Source of the DNA: Ciborinia camelliae
Taxonomy: Eukaryota; Ascomycota; Leotiomycetes; Helotiales; Sclerotiniaceae
Length of the DNA: 64,000 nucleotides
Reading direction: 5' to 3'
Assembly (NCBI GenBank): GCA_025890175.1
Contig: JANPYM010000010.1
Location: forward strand, 1,766,427-1,830,426
Part shown: positions 46,674-57,235 of the stretch, piece by piece
Numbering within the stretch: the stretch's first letter is position 1
Layout of the letters: the number at the start of each line of letters is the position of its first letter
Notes under the pieces: generated by a model
Seen by the model: the letters and a program-made list of their open reading frames with translations, nothing else
Told to the model about the DNA's origin: nothing
The model's database searches: none
Program-made: the position numbers and the translations under genes

Positions 46674-49250
46674 CTAATGACTAATATACTGAAACACCGC
46701 ACTAACATTCTCATCCCCACACTCTTGCCTCAATAACAAGTCCTGAATCGTTCCTAGCCCACTATTCACAAAATGATTCCACGTACTGGTATCGCCATAC
46801 ATCATAGCCTGGGCCTTCAAAAATTGTTTCCCGTCCGGCTTACACCTTTTACATTTAAATGTATCATGTGTATCACTCGTGGTATCCTTTCTATATTGAA
46901 ATAATTCTCTCAACGAATCCAAACTAAAATGTCTCTCGACATCTTCCGCAGAATCGACAACACAGGATGAGAGTGATTGTTTATGAGATTGACGTTGAAA
47001 GATTTTTTCTTCGATGGTGCCTGTGGCGATGAAGCGGTATACGAAACAATCTTTCTTTTGACCATCACGCCATACTCGAGCGAGGGCTTGTTGATCGGCG
47101 GCAGGATTCCAATCGGGGTCGAAGAGGACGAGACGATTGGCTCCGATGAGATTGAGACCACAACCACCGGCTTTACTACTTAGCAAGAAAACAAATTCTT
47201 GACCATCTGGGTCGTTGAATTTATCGACGAGCTTTTGACGCTTGGTGACGTTCATGGTGCCATCGAGACGTAAGGAGCCATAGCCACGGTTTCGACACAG
47301 TTTATCGAACATGTCGAGGGTTTGTGTGTAATTGGAGATTAGCACGATTTTGTCATTCGTATCTTGACGGATGCGCGCGAGCATACGGTCTAGGACTTGC
47401 ATTTTTCCTGAATACCAAGGTTTGATATCGCGATCGCGGCCACGTCCGTCTTTGGGAACGTAATCCTCAGGCCAGTACTGTTCACAACCGGGGAGGTCGT
47501 CAGAAAGATTTAGAAGATCGGGATGATTGCAAAGTTTCTTAAGCATGCCGATAGCTTTGAGAGGTTGACTTCCTTTTCCTCTCAGCAGGGCTTTGATATC
47601 TGGGCTGGTGATAAAATGATTATATAGATCGAGTTGAAAGGGTGCGAGGCTGCAAAATACAACGTGCTCGTATTTGACAGGCAGGTATTTGGAGAGAATA
47701 TCGTTTGTTCGGCGAATGATGAATTTGTTGACGACATTAAGGAGATCTTTGATACATTCATCTCCCTTTTGTCTATCTTTATCGCTACCAGCCGCATCTC
47801 GTCCACGTTGAATCGGCAATTCGTACTTCTTCCGAAACTCCATTCGAGTGCCTAGAAGACCAGGATTGGCGAAACTGACAAGAGAGAAATATTCCGTCAA
47901 ATCATTTTGAATTGGTGTTCCAGATAGAATGACTCTTCTAGTGACATTAAGACTGTTTAATGCCACAAATGTTTGGCTGTCTCCATTCTTCAATCGATGA
48001 CCTTCATCACATAACATCAGTCCAATTTGAGTATGCTTGAGCTCATCAACGTAAAGTCTTAAAGTTTCATAAGAAACAATAATAACGGGCCTAGTAATGG
48101 ATCGACCACTCGCTATAGCCCATTGTCGTAATTGCTGGATGAGCTCCTCTTTTGAAGCTTTACCGTCAATTGCGAATGGTTGAATAGCATCCGGACCTAA
48201 CCATTTGACCAACTCGTTTGCCCAATTCTTGACCAAACTCGATGGACAGGCGATGATGGCCTTATTGATAGTGGGTTTCCCAGCATCGGTAGATTGCTTC
48301 AACATTGTCCACATAAGAGTAATGCATTGCAACGTCTTTCCCAATCCCATCTCATCTGCCATTATACATCCGTTTGCCCTGTCATCCACCATACCAGTAA
48401 CGCATCTGTACATAAATTTCACACCTTCAATTTGATGAGGTCGTAGAACCTTCGCAAGTCGAGGATCAATCACAACCGGGACCTTGGGTCGTTCGCCTTC
48501 CACAACCTTCTTTATACCTAATATCTCCGCCAAACTTTTATGTGCCAATGGGGCGTCCAGCTTTACTACAGGTTTCTCGGGCTCATCGTCCTTATTTTCG
48601 TTTTCCTTCTTAGTTTCTTCTTCCTTTTTGGCCTGTTCAATACTCCTCGGCTTCTCATCAATCGTGGGATCGTAAAGAACAATCGCAAACTCGCCACTGG
48701 GATCATGTAAAGCCTTCGCAATGAATACCGCTCCCTGCCTCAGTCCAAGTGTTGGCGGTGGTCGATTAGGATTATATCCTCCTCCATCTTTGTTTATCAA
48801 TGGCACAGAAAACCGTTTCCTGAACATAGTATCCTTATCCTTAACCTGGAAAACAGGAAACTTATTCGCATCTCTATTCGCAAGAGCCAATCGATCCTCA
48901 TTCGTCCAAGGTTTATCCCCATCTTCCTGTTCGCCATCTGCGCCTCCATAATCAACCTTACGCCTTTTTCGAGCAGGTTTTACGGAGGCTCGAGTTATTG
49001 TTGCGGAACCGGGACATCGGAATGGTTTGACTAATTTGTCGACAGATTGAGGGGTTCCGCCATATAATCTTCCTCTCTGGGTCGCAGGAGGAGCATTCTC
49101 CTTATCTTCGCCTGATGTGATGTGAAAAGGCTGTTTGAGTCGATTCGTCGATTGAGGAGTTCCAGCTGCGAGTCCAATTCTCTTTTTGCCCGCGAGTGGA
49201 ATTGGTGTTTGTGGATTCACACTCTCGTTCTCACTCGGTGGCGTTATCAT
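46674..49250 (-). CDS. RAD54: DNA repair and recombination ATPase Rad54
   Basis: A Swi2/Snf2 dsDNA translocase that remodels chromatin and stimulates Rad51 strand invasion in homologous recombination. A single exon gives 858 residues from ATG at 49250 (MITPPSENES). The frame stays open to 49286, but without another ATG. N terminus: repeated GTPQS motifs, a basic RKRRKVDYGG signal and PWTNEDRLALANRDANKFPVF. Helicase motifs appear in order: Q/I (LRPHQIEGVKFMYRCVTG, then DEMGLGKTLQ at about 299-308), Ia (IIACPSSLVKNWANE), II (CDEGHRLKN), III (ILSGTPIQND), IV (KIVLISNYTQTLDMF), V (LLSSKAGGCGLNLIGA) and VI (QQALARVWRDGQKK). The C terminus ends VFQYISH, as in other Rad54 proteins, so it is complete. 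Confidence 0.96.
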   Translation of the reverse strand: MITPPSENESVNPQTPIPLAGKKRIGLAAGTPQSTNRLKQPFHITSGEDKENAPPATQRGRLYGGTPQSVDKLVKPFRCPGSATITRASVKPARKRRKVDYGGADGEQEDGDKPWTNEDRLALANRDANKFPVFQVKDKDTMFRKRFSVPLINKDGGGYNPNRPPPTLGLRQGAVFIAKALHDPSGEFAIVLYDPTIDEKPRSIEQAKKEEETKKENENKDDEPEKPVVKLDAPLAHKSLAEILGIKKVVEGERPKVPVVIDPRLAKVLRPHQIEGVKFMYRCVTGMVDDRANGCIMADEMGLGKTLQCITLMWTMLKQSTDAGKPTINKAIIACPSSLVKNWANELVKWLGPDAIQPFAIDGKASKEELIQQLRQWAIASGRSITRPVIIVSYETLRLYVDELKHTQIGLMLCDEGHRLKNGDSQTFVALNSLNVTRRVILSGTPIQNDLTEYFSLVSFANPGLLGTRMEFRKKYELPIQRGRDAAGSDKDRQKGDECIKDLLNVVNKFIIRRTNDILSKYLPVKYEHVVFCSLAPFQLDLYNHFITSPDIKALLRGKGSQPLKAIGMLKKLCNHPDLLNLSDDLPGCEQYWPEDYVPKDGRGRDRDIKPWYSGKMQVLDRMLARIRQDTNDKIVLISNYTQTLDMFDKLCRNRGYGSLRLDGTMNVTKRQKLVDKFNDPDGQEFVFLLSSKAGGCGLNLIGANRLVLFDPDWNPAADQQALARVWRDGQKKDCFVYRFIATGTIEEKIFQRQSHKQSLSSCVVDSAEDVERHFSLDSLRELFQYRKDTTSDTHDTFKCKRCKPDGKQFLKAQAMMYGDTSTWNHFVNSGLGTIQDLLLRQECGDENVSAVFQYISH

Positions 49251-51131
49251 AATGTCGTCAATTAATTTTTCCTGTTTCCTTTCCACTTTAAGTTTCTGAC
49301 ACCTTCAAATGTGCCAAGTCGTTACTGTTTCGATCGGCTTGTAGTCGCGATTTGATATTGTTAATGTTCATGATGTGGCGTGGCGAGAGAAAGTCATGAT
49401 AACATCTTGACGCGCGACGCGAAAACACGTGATGAAGGTTATGCCTAAAAATGCACGGTTGGTTCCTTCCGTTTCGTTTTATTTTATTTTTATTCTACTT
49501 TATGCTAGGCACCTTCAAATGTTAATGTTAGGTATGTTCATTTTGTACTCTTGCAGCGAATCAATTAACATCTCGAGTTTCGTCCACGATGTCAAAATAA
49601 AGTTTCAATAAGCGGATGTATTTTCGTCCGAATTTCCCGGAATACTGCACCTTAAAGCGTCGTTCCGAACGATGCATATTACGGTCACAATGCCATGAGA
49701 GTCTGAAGATTCGGAACGCAATGTCACTGCAGCTCAATCATGGTTCGCTAGCTTCTTAGAAGGTTGGAAATCTTGTACAAAAACTTTTGAAGGTGCATCA
49801 TCGTGAGGTAGTAAGACTGCACACTTGTCTCTGATCGGAGAAAACTCTTCCCCAGCATAGCACTATCATTCACACTGTGAATGTGGGATACAAGAGAGCA
49901 TAGTACTGGTGCTGAAGGCTTCAAACTCCAATTTAAAAGTCTCTTCTGAAACGTTTCACATGGCCAATCTTGGAGATTGTATGTTATATCGCAGCAGTGT
50001 TCCAATATCTCCTTTTTGTGAAATATATTTGAATGATTTGAACATTCGAAGATTACAAATGGCTGAAATGAAAATAACTTTAGATATTTCCTCTGCGTCG
50101 GAATATCAGAAAATTTTATTACGGTACAATGCCTCGATTTCCTTTTGTTGAAGTTAGAGAGACCCCTTTTCGTGTAACCTCTTTCGAATACGCGAAGGGC
50201 TTCATTGGAGGATATTCGAGGCATTAGAGATGAGTTTTCTCGAGAATATTTGGTGTATTTTACAAGTCAAGGTAAAGGATTAATTCGTTGTTCAAAATGA
50301 TTTTTGTTTGGGGAAGGGGGGGTAGTGCGGCCATACATTTCTTGAAATACATTCTTTATCTAGTAGATATCTATTTATCGGTAATAGCCCTGGAGTTGTC
50401 TAAATCCTCGCTTAAGGGTTATTAAGATTATCTAGATATTTATTAAATCTAGAAGTCTCTACTTAGTGTATATTTAAACCCCGAACTAGTACTAGTTGTT
50501 AATTATGTATTGCAGCCTTTAGTTAGACATTGAGTAAGTAGCTAGCTGATTTTCTTTTATAAACAAAATAACATCCATTTTTTATATTAGGTGCTAGGAG
50601 GTTAGATCTATTAGGTACCTAGACATTTCTCCCTATCTCCGGCAAAACCGTTATTCCGCCCCGGAAAGCTAACGTCCCCACCCCCACTAAAGAATGACCC
50701 CGCCAACCCACCTTTTTCGGTCAATTCCTTTGACCCGAAGATTGAGCAGAGCACATGCAAATAGAGCAACTGACTTGATTTGTCTTTTTGTTTGGGAAAG
50801 TTCATAGCAGTTCAGAGGAATTGCCTGCTTCAAGGTTTAGGAGCGTACGTCCGCCATCACATATCGCCAACCATGATAACTCGCTTTTCGTTTTAGATAA
50901 AGTCTTTAGCGGAAGAACAGTCCAATAGTGTACTGTACAGCCGGCGGTGAGAATCATACAAAGCTCTTGAAGAAAGGTGCAAGTCACCTTGGAAAGGGGG
51001 GTTAAATCCGCCATATATACACAAGATTTATCTTTCGGATTTCAATCAACATACCATTCCGTTGGTCCGAGGCATGATCCCGCGATAAGAACATCTTTCC
51101 GAACATCCTCACCATTCATTCAGGGTGGAAA
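49251..51131. other. Divergent spacer RAD54 / mitochondrial carrier
   Basis: About 1.9 kb. MBF/SBF-like boxes lie near RAD54 (separate entry). A 158-codon minus-strand frame at 49748-50224 has no family resemblance and is not called. The region near 50330-50620 is AT-rich. Confidence 0.6.
49410..49431. promoter_or_regulatory. MBF/SBF-like and CACGTG boxes upstream of RAD54
   Basis: Two ACGCG cores (49410-49414 and 49417-49421), an overlapping CGCGAAA (49418-49424) and CACGTG (49426-49431) lie within 22 bp, about 160-180 bp upstream of the RAD54 start. ACGCG and CNCGAAA are the MBF and SBF core sites controlling G1/S and DNA-repair genes in yeasts. Binding here is inferred. Confidence 0.5.
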
Positions 51132-52130
51132 ATGTCGGCCGATCTCTGGGCTGGCTATATCAGTGGTGCTATCAGTATTATCATCGGCAACCCTCTCGAT
51201 CTCCTCAAAGTTCGTCTTCAAGCCACAAGTTCATCACGTGGTCATGGCCCCTCACCAAATCTCGCACCCATTACTTCTACCCAACCCACTGCCACCTTTC
51301 CCACTCCCAGTTCCCTCATCCGTGGAACTGCAGCCCCAATTCTCACAACTGGTGCTCTCAACGCTCTCCTTTTCGTAACTTATAACCGAACCCTCTCTCT
51401 CCTTCACCCTACCTATACCCCCTCTCATCCCGAATCCGTTCCACTATCCTCCACTTTCCTCGCCGGCACTATCGGTGGTCTCTGTTCTTCGATTATTTCC
51501 ACCCCGACTGAACTGATAAAATGTCGCACCCAGCTTTCTGTACCCCCTATGTCCTCGGTGGCTATTGCTCGCTCCATCTTATCGACTACCGGTATCCGAG
51601 GCTTGTATTTTGGAGGCGTGGTTACCGCATTGAGGGATAGTGTGGGATACGGATTTTATTTCTGGAGCTATGAATTATCTTCTCGTCTTTATTCTTCTTA
51701 TTTACTTTCATCGTCTCCAGCTTCGTCAGCGATGGAGAATGACACGAGCTCGCGCAATGAAGCAATTAAAATTCTCCTCTGTGGAGGTGTCGCTGGTGTA
51801 ATAACATGGGCTAGTGTTTTCCCACTTGATGTCATAAAGACACGACTTCAAGCGCAAACTCTTCCCCCTGCATCAACTTCAGAAACAACATCACTTCTTC
51901 CAGGGTCATCACCACAAAAACGTAAAGGAGCGCTGGAAATAGCAAAACTAGCATATCGCAATGAAGGCATGGGTGTATTTTTCAGAGGTTTAGGTGTGTG
52001 TAGTTTGAGAGCTTTTGTTGTAAATGCAGCTCAGTGGGCAGCGTATGAGTGGATTATGAGGGAATTGAGTGCTAAGGGGGGAGGCGATGTTGGTGTTAAG
52101 GATAGAGTGAAGAGTGAGATTTTGGTTTAG
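51132..52130 (+). CDS. Mitochondrial carrier (SLC25) family transporter
   Basis: Exchanges small metabolites across the inner mitochondrial membrane. An intronless frame of 332 residues, close to the family norm of about 300. The three PX[DE]XX[KR] signatures are PLDLLKVRLQ (Pro21), PTELIKCRTQ (Pro125) and PLDVIKTRLQ (Pro231), each starting an odd-numbered helix, so the three repeats are complete. Between the last signature and helix 6 there is a Ser/Thr-rich matrix loop. The second signature (ELIKCR) resembles the carnitine/ornithine branch (Crc1, Ort1, Ymc1), but the substrate cannot be fixed without alignment. No cleavable presequence, as expected. Convergent with the receptor gene. Confidence 0.9.
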   Translation: MSADLWAGYISGAISIIIGNPLDLLKVRLQATSSSRGHGPSPNLAPITSTQPTATFPTPSSLIRGTAAPILTTGALNALLFVTYNRTLSLLHPTYTPSHPESVPLSSTFLAGTIGGLCSSIISTPTELIKCRTQLSVPPMSSVAIARSILSTTGIRGLYFGGVVTALRDSVGYGFYFWSYELSSRLYSSYLLSSSPASSAMENDTSSRNEAIKILLCGGVAGVITWASVFPLDVIKTRLQAQTLPPASTSETTSLLPGSSPQKRKGALEIAKLAYRNEGMGVFFRGLGVCSLRAFVVNAAQWAAYEWIMRELSAKGGGDVGVKDRVKSEILV

Positions 52131-52545
52131 AGGTTGATGACTTGGCTTGGGAATTACAAGTTTTTGGGGATGGTTTGTAGGAGAGGGGTATATACATAGA
52201 GGGGAGGTCGAAGTGGAAGCCCGGATAGTGAATACAGCACGAGGTCGAATGTGGAATATTTGGGCAAAGATTATAGATTTAAACTGAGAACTAGACGTAT
52301 AGTTTAAAACTAGACGAGGTACTAGACGAGGCACTTTTAGAAATTATATCCGTTCTAGATTGTTCGCTAATTTTGTTATCAGCTAATACTACCTACCTAG
52401 GTACTTATCTATCAACTTAATCCAACCAGTACTCTAGAATAACATGAGGAGAGATACGATATGAGATATCTAACCCTCCGCCACTCTGAAAACGCCTAGC
52501 CATTACGCCTCATTGATAGAATAAAAGAAAAGGTTCCTCCTCTCC
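52131..52545. other. Convergent spacer carrier / receptor
   Basis: 415 bp of 3' flank. An AACTAGACG-type repeat (52288-52332) is the only visible pattern. Confidence 0.6.
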
Positions 52546-54020
52546 CTATTGCGAAGATCCATCATCGGCTAGCTCCCTCGTCGATTCCGAACGATGTTCA
52601 TGTTTCGGCGACTTTGTCGATTCTAACTGATAAGTATAATCTGTGCGAATCCCATGCTCAGGATTTATTACTTCCAAATTGTGATCGGAATCCCCGTCCT
52701 GCAGTTTGCTCCAATCCCCGTCTCCATATGCGTGCACTGTGCCGAAAGTCGTGCCGGTATCAGTCGGGTTGCGGAAGCCTCGAGATTTCGAATTTTTTCG
52801 GCCACTGATCGGTGCGCTACCAAATGTCACTAAATCTTTGGCGCCATGTGGGTTTGGGCCGGAATTCGTCTGGGCGCTGTTGGATTGAAAAAAGCGAAAG
52901 ACGGTAGGGATTGAGCTCGCGATGCATCCAATGGCAGTTTCTATGTTGGATAGGAGAACGATGAAGCCGGTATAGTCTAGAGAGGTGTAAGTACTGTGGT
53001 CTGTTGCTACTAAAGCAACTATACAAAATTACTTACAGAGCAGGTTGTCTGTGGGTTTCCAATAGTGTTGGATGTACGGTGCTCGGATCATGGTGGATAT
53101 CGAAGCACTAATCGGAATACTCTTGTTAGCGACACAAGTGAAGAATGGGGAACTGGCTTACACAGAAGCAAAAGACAAAAGCAAGCCCACAGATATCTTC
53201 CTACCCAATGGCATCTGCGTCCTATACAGCATTACACCGGGAAACACCGCACAAGCCAAGTCGGTCAAAATGGTACAGGCTGTCGAGGTATAACTCAATG
53301 CAATCATTGAACCCATGCCCGAACACGTCCCTTTTCCTTCTGCTACCAATGTCGTATCCCAATTTGCAGCCACAGGTCTACATAGAAGCAGAATCCCAAT
53401 GAAAGTCACAAAGAAATTAGCGATAGTGAGGCCAAGCAAGCCCAGTACAAACGTCCGGTACGTGTTTTTTGTACTAGCAATACGCAAGAGAGTCACGCAG
53501 ATGGAGCTTTTGATGATTGCCAGGCCTAGAACATAGATCAACATCCAGAGCATGAGGTATTTCATGCCTTCTTCTTCAAAGTACACATTGAGTCTACTAT
53601 TGTGTGAACCAAGGCCGACTCGAGTGCCATGACAAGCCAGGCTAACATCGATAATGTATACAATCTAGCAAAAGTTAATATCAATCGGTTGAAGGGCCGA
53701 AGAAAATAATGTACCAATCCAACCACTATCAAGCTATCGTCCCAACCAAATACACCGTCGCTGACCCTGACATATGCTCTCACTGCTATAGTGATTATCG
53801 AGATAGAAAGACAGACGATTGACACGACGAATATTGTGAGCGGGAAGCTTTCGAGAGGAAGGGTAGTGGCGTCGACGCCAGCCATATCTGCGTTGACTTG
53901 AGTTTGGTTTGTAGAGTAGCGTACTCTTTGTGAAAATTCTTTTGCTGAACCCGTGGCTAACGACATAGAATCCCCTTCAAAGTCTAAAGGAGTGCCATGA
54001 GCAGAGATTGGTCGGTCCAT
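52546..54020 (-). CDS. PTH11/SAT4-type (fungal rhodopsin-fold) membrane protein
   Basis: Relatives include Magnaporthe Pth11, a surface-sensing receptor, and many uncharacterised fungal seven-helix proteins. Exons on the minus strand are 54020-53715, 53664-53162, 53107-53037 and 52976-52546, giving 436 residues. TM1 is FPLTIFVVSIVCLSISIITI. The family hallmarks RAYVRV, WDDSLIVVGLIVYI and GLGSH (exon 1/2 junction) follow. Then come LWMLIYVLGLAIIKSSICVTLLRI, LTIANFFVTFIGILLLCRPV, an SYTSTACTILTDLACAVFP helix, and RKISVGLLLSFASVASISTMIR across intron 2. The last helix is IVLLSNIETAIGCIASSIP, and a polar cytosolic tail of about 100 residues ends the protein. No CFEM domain. ATG at residue 46 (MAGVDATTLP) could be the true start. 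Divergent from the dehydrogenase. Confidence 0.88.
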
Positions 54021-55219
54021 AGCTCTTTTTCCCCATGGTTCCAGTCTTGGGAACCCAATATCCTCAATCCACTGATCCTCCTCGTTTATTCCAATTCTGG
54101 AGCTCTACAGTAGACAATTCTGTTCATGAGATTCGAGTCTTTTCTTTTTGTTACAATAGCACCCTGCGCGCCAGGTTTATCAGAAAGATCTGCTGTAACT
54201 GCACTTCCGCCCGCCCCTTGTCAGCGCCCCACTGCCCCACTGGTCCTCGTCTAGGCTCAATAGAGAATTTCCCCTTGACATACATGTACGCTAGTGGGGC
54301 TCATTCCACTTATTTGTTGTCGTAAGAGATTTTCCGGTGGCTAGTATATTGATGTTGTTGGAAAGATTTGGACAACGAATTACTCGTACTTTTGGACCAA
54401 CCGTTGGACCAACCGTTGGATGTTGTCAATATTACCAGCTACCTGGTATTTGAACTACCAAGCGAACGTTATCACCCATTTGCTACGGGTAGCCAGATAC
54501 AGTAGCATTATCATTTGTGTAAAAGACTTAAAGCCCAATTCTAGGTGAAACTTTTGTATGGTGCAAAAAATGGAGGTCCAGGATGGGCTCTCAAACACCA
54601 TTACTCACCAATGACGACTTATTGCACTTAATAGGGTTGGCGCGATGCGGGTAGCATTATTCGAAATGCATTGTTGCTTCAGTTCATTCAAGGATGCTCA
54701 GGTGTTGCGTCTCAAGTATATCTAATCAATCAAACGATTTCCCAATTAGGTAATTCCCGTTTGGAGTGCCTAGACAAAGATATCCGTATGGATCTCAATG
54801 GATACAGCCCCTGTCACTTGACGCACTTGACTGGGTCTGTAAATGGTCTTTTTGATGAACCCCCAGGACCCCTCATGGGCTTCATCCACATCTATGCAGG
54901 AGACTGTGCATAGGCTCTGAGCTTTTACCTCCCCGGCCGGAGATTATTTTCTAAAAACTCACAAATGCGTTTTGGGATCGACGACATCCGCCATTCAACT
55001 GCTTCTTTAGTAAACCTTCGCTCCACTATCGTGTATCAACTTTACACAGGCTTTTACTATGTATTGGTATGCAAACGTGGGGGGTTGATATTTTCTCCTC
55101 TTATCCCAAATAACGTCGCATTTGCTTCGTCTCCTGACGCGTGTTCTAAACTTTTGCCAGCATTAAAGTCTCAGCACCAAGAAATCTCACAGCAACATTC
55201 CCAATAGTCGTTAATCAAG
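54021..55219. other. Divergent promoter region (receptor / dehydrogenase)
   Basis: 1.2 kb with two tandem copies of an inverted-repeat motif at 54397-54419 (see findings). Short frames at 54671-54913 and 54965-55207 have no support. Confidence 0.55.
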
Positions 55220-56164
55220 ATGGGCTCCAACGGACAAATCACAGACATGAACCGAGTCCATGAGGGCAAGGTTGCAATTGTAACCGGTTCAGCACGAAGT
55301 ACGTCCTAAGGATTGATAAACCCGTCGCATTTTGTGACGTCTTGACTAATCTTGTTCTTAGGCATTGGTGCTGGTATTGCTAGAAACCTCGCCTCCAAAG
55401 GTGCCAACATCTTAATCAGCTACCTAACCGAAGGTTCAGACAGCTCTGCCGCCGAGTTAGCGGAAGAGCTTAACAGACAACATGGCGTGATTGCCGTACC
55501 ATGCCGCTCTGACATTTCCACGCCTGAAGGTTGTGCCGCCATCATCGAGGCATGTAAATCAAAGATGCCACCAAATGCCAAAACTAGAAGATTGCAAATC
55601 GACATTCTAGTCAACTGCGCTGCTATTATGATAGGCATTGGCCCACTTGAATCAGTTACGCATGCGGATTTTCTCAAGTCATACGAGACCAACGTTCTAG
55701 CACCTATCTTGCTCACAGGAGCATGCAAGCCATACCTACCGACTGATCGATCGGGAAGAATTGTGAACGTTTCCAGCATCGGACAAAAGGTCGGCACTCC
55801 ATATTTGACGCTTTATAATGGAACGAAGGGAGCGCTTGAGGCTATGACAAGAACTTGGTCGAGAGAATTGGCTGAACACGCCACGGTCAACACTATTAAC
55901 CCTGGTTCGGTTCTCACTGATATGTTCCGTCAATGTAGCGACGATGTGCTTGCAGCCCAAGCGCAGTGGAGTCCGTTGATCCCATTATCAGGTGTACGTG
56001 AGTGGGACACCGAGGAAGTCAAGGCAGTGGGCAAGAGGTGGGGTGGTCGTCCGGCATATGTTGAAGAAATCGCTAGCATTGTTGCTATCGTTTGTAATCC
56101 AGAGAGTGCATGGATGACTGGTAGTGTTGTTAGTGCCAATGGGGGCCAATGTTTTAGCACGTAG
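55220..56164 (+). CDS. Short-chain dehydrogenase/reductase (classical SDR)
   Basis: An NAD(P)(H)-dependent oxidoreductase; the substrate cannot be read from sequence. Exons 55220-55298 and 55362-56164 (63-bp intron) give 293 residues. The intron splits the cofactor motif, and the spliced product restores TGSARSIGAGIA (about 22-33). Other classical SDR marks are NCAA (about 111), the catalytic serine in NVSSIG (about 164), YNGTK (Tyr178, Lys182) and INPGSVLTDMF after the active site. The C terminus ends TGSVVSANGGQ, as in ketoacyl-ACP reductase and versicolorin-reductase-like enzymes. An Arg shortly after the first strand leans toward NADPH use, by inference. Upstream ATG 55220 is supported by the cofactor motif lying 20 residues in. 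Confidence 0.92.
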
Positions 56165-57235
56165 ATGTTTGGTATTTGTTAAATATCAACACTTTGTAGA
56201 TTTGTTTTGAGATGAAGCATTGTGCTTTGGTGAGCATGTAAATGACATACAGGTTGCCTATAAGGATTGATTGGCAGGTTTTCTTACCTGGACTAAAACG
56301 CTACCATGGCGCTAGTACCATTTTTAAACTTAAAATATAACCGAGCAAGTGCTATTTCGAACACATTCAAAAATCATGAATGAAATTTCCTCTTGTTTCT
56401 TTATAGAATCTCATAATTCTCGCCTTTATCTAGGTATTTTTTTATCCTGCAAAGTTTGATTCATGAGAACTGTAGTCTTCAGTCTGCTACCAAATTTCGA
56501 AACGGTTTTCGCCTATTACTCTTGAACCGAGTCCTGGATGGTAGATAAAATCTGATGAGACTTCACTAGCATGATACAATACTAAGAGCCACGGAAACAC
56601 TCATCCATAATATCGCAGTCAATAACATCCCACGATTAGCTCCCCATGATTTTCAAAATTCGTAATCTTGTGATCAATGTTGCAATGGGAAATGTTTGTG
56701 ATGAAATCATTTTCAGAAACTTCTCGCGAGATATAGGAATGTTCCAACAAAATTAGAGATATCTGACTTCTTTGCTTCGAGCCTGATTTCATTAACGAGT
56801 ATCGTAAATTTTCTATTTCAGTTACTTTCTTTGAGTTTAGTCTGGGCGCTTGCATAGATCGTATCTCTTCTACGTCTTTGAGAAAGCTAAGTTGCCTATA
56901 AGCATGCCTAGACTTGCCTTTCTCTTCTGGTATAATTTGTTAGTGGACGAAAGATTTTTGCGTAGAATGCCATCCATCATATGCATTAATGCCAACCATG
57001 AATCGCGACTATCTGGATACTTCCATTTCGACGATGAAACGCGCATGATTGAGAATGAATATGCATACGTTATAAAGGCAATGAGATACCAAAGAAAGTG
57101 AAATCTTGTAGATCTCCAAGGTTCCAGGTCCTCCCAGAGAAACGAATATATATCACGACCACTTCCCCACGTGAAGAAGTTGAACTGAGATATTTGAAAA
57201 AACTTCTTCATTCGATCTAATTATCCCAAGCTAGA
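56165..57235. other. Spacer between dehydrogenase and the 641-aa orphan
   Basis: About 1.07 kb of AT-leaning sequence. Short frames on both strands near 56850-57211 mirror each other and are not called. Confidence 0.6.

Noticed and set aside
49287..49375. Extra upstream exon of RAD54 (frame from MNINNIKS)
   Set aside because: Joining it to the main frame would need an intron of about 17 bp, too short to splice; ATG at 49250 is simpler.
49748..50224. 158-codon minus-strand frame between RAD54 and the carrier
   Set aside because: No domain, unusual residue mix, and an overlapping plus-strand frame; insufficient to call a gene.
56850..57211. Overlapping frames on both strands upstream of the 641-aa gene
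   Set aside because: Mirror frames of similar length on opposite strands, neither protein-like; probably chance.
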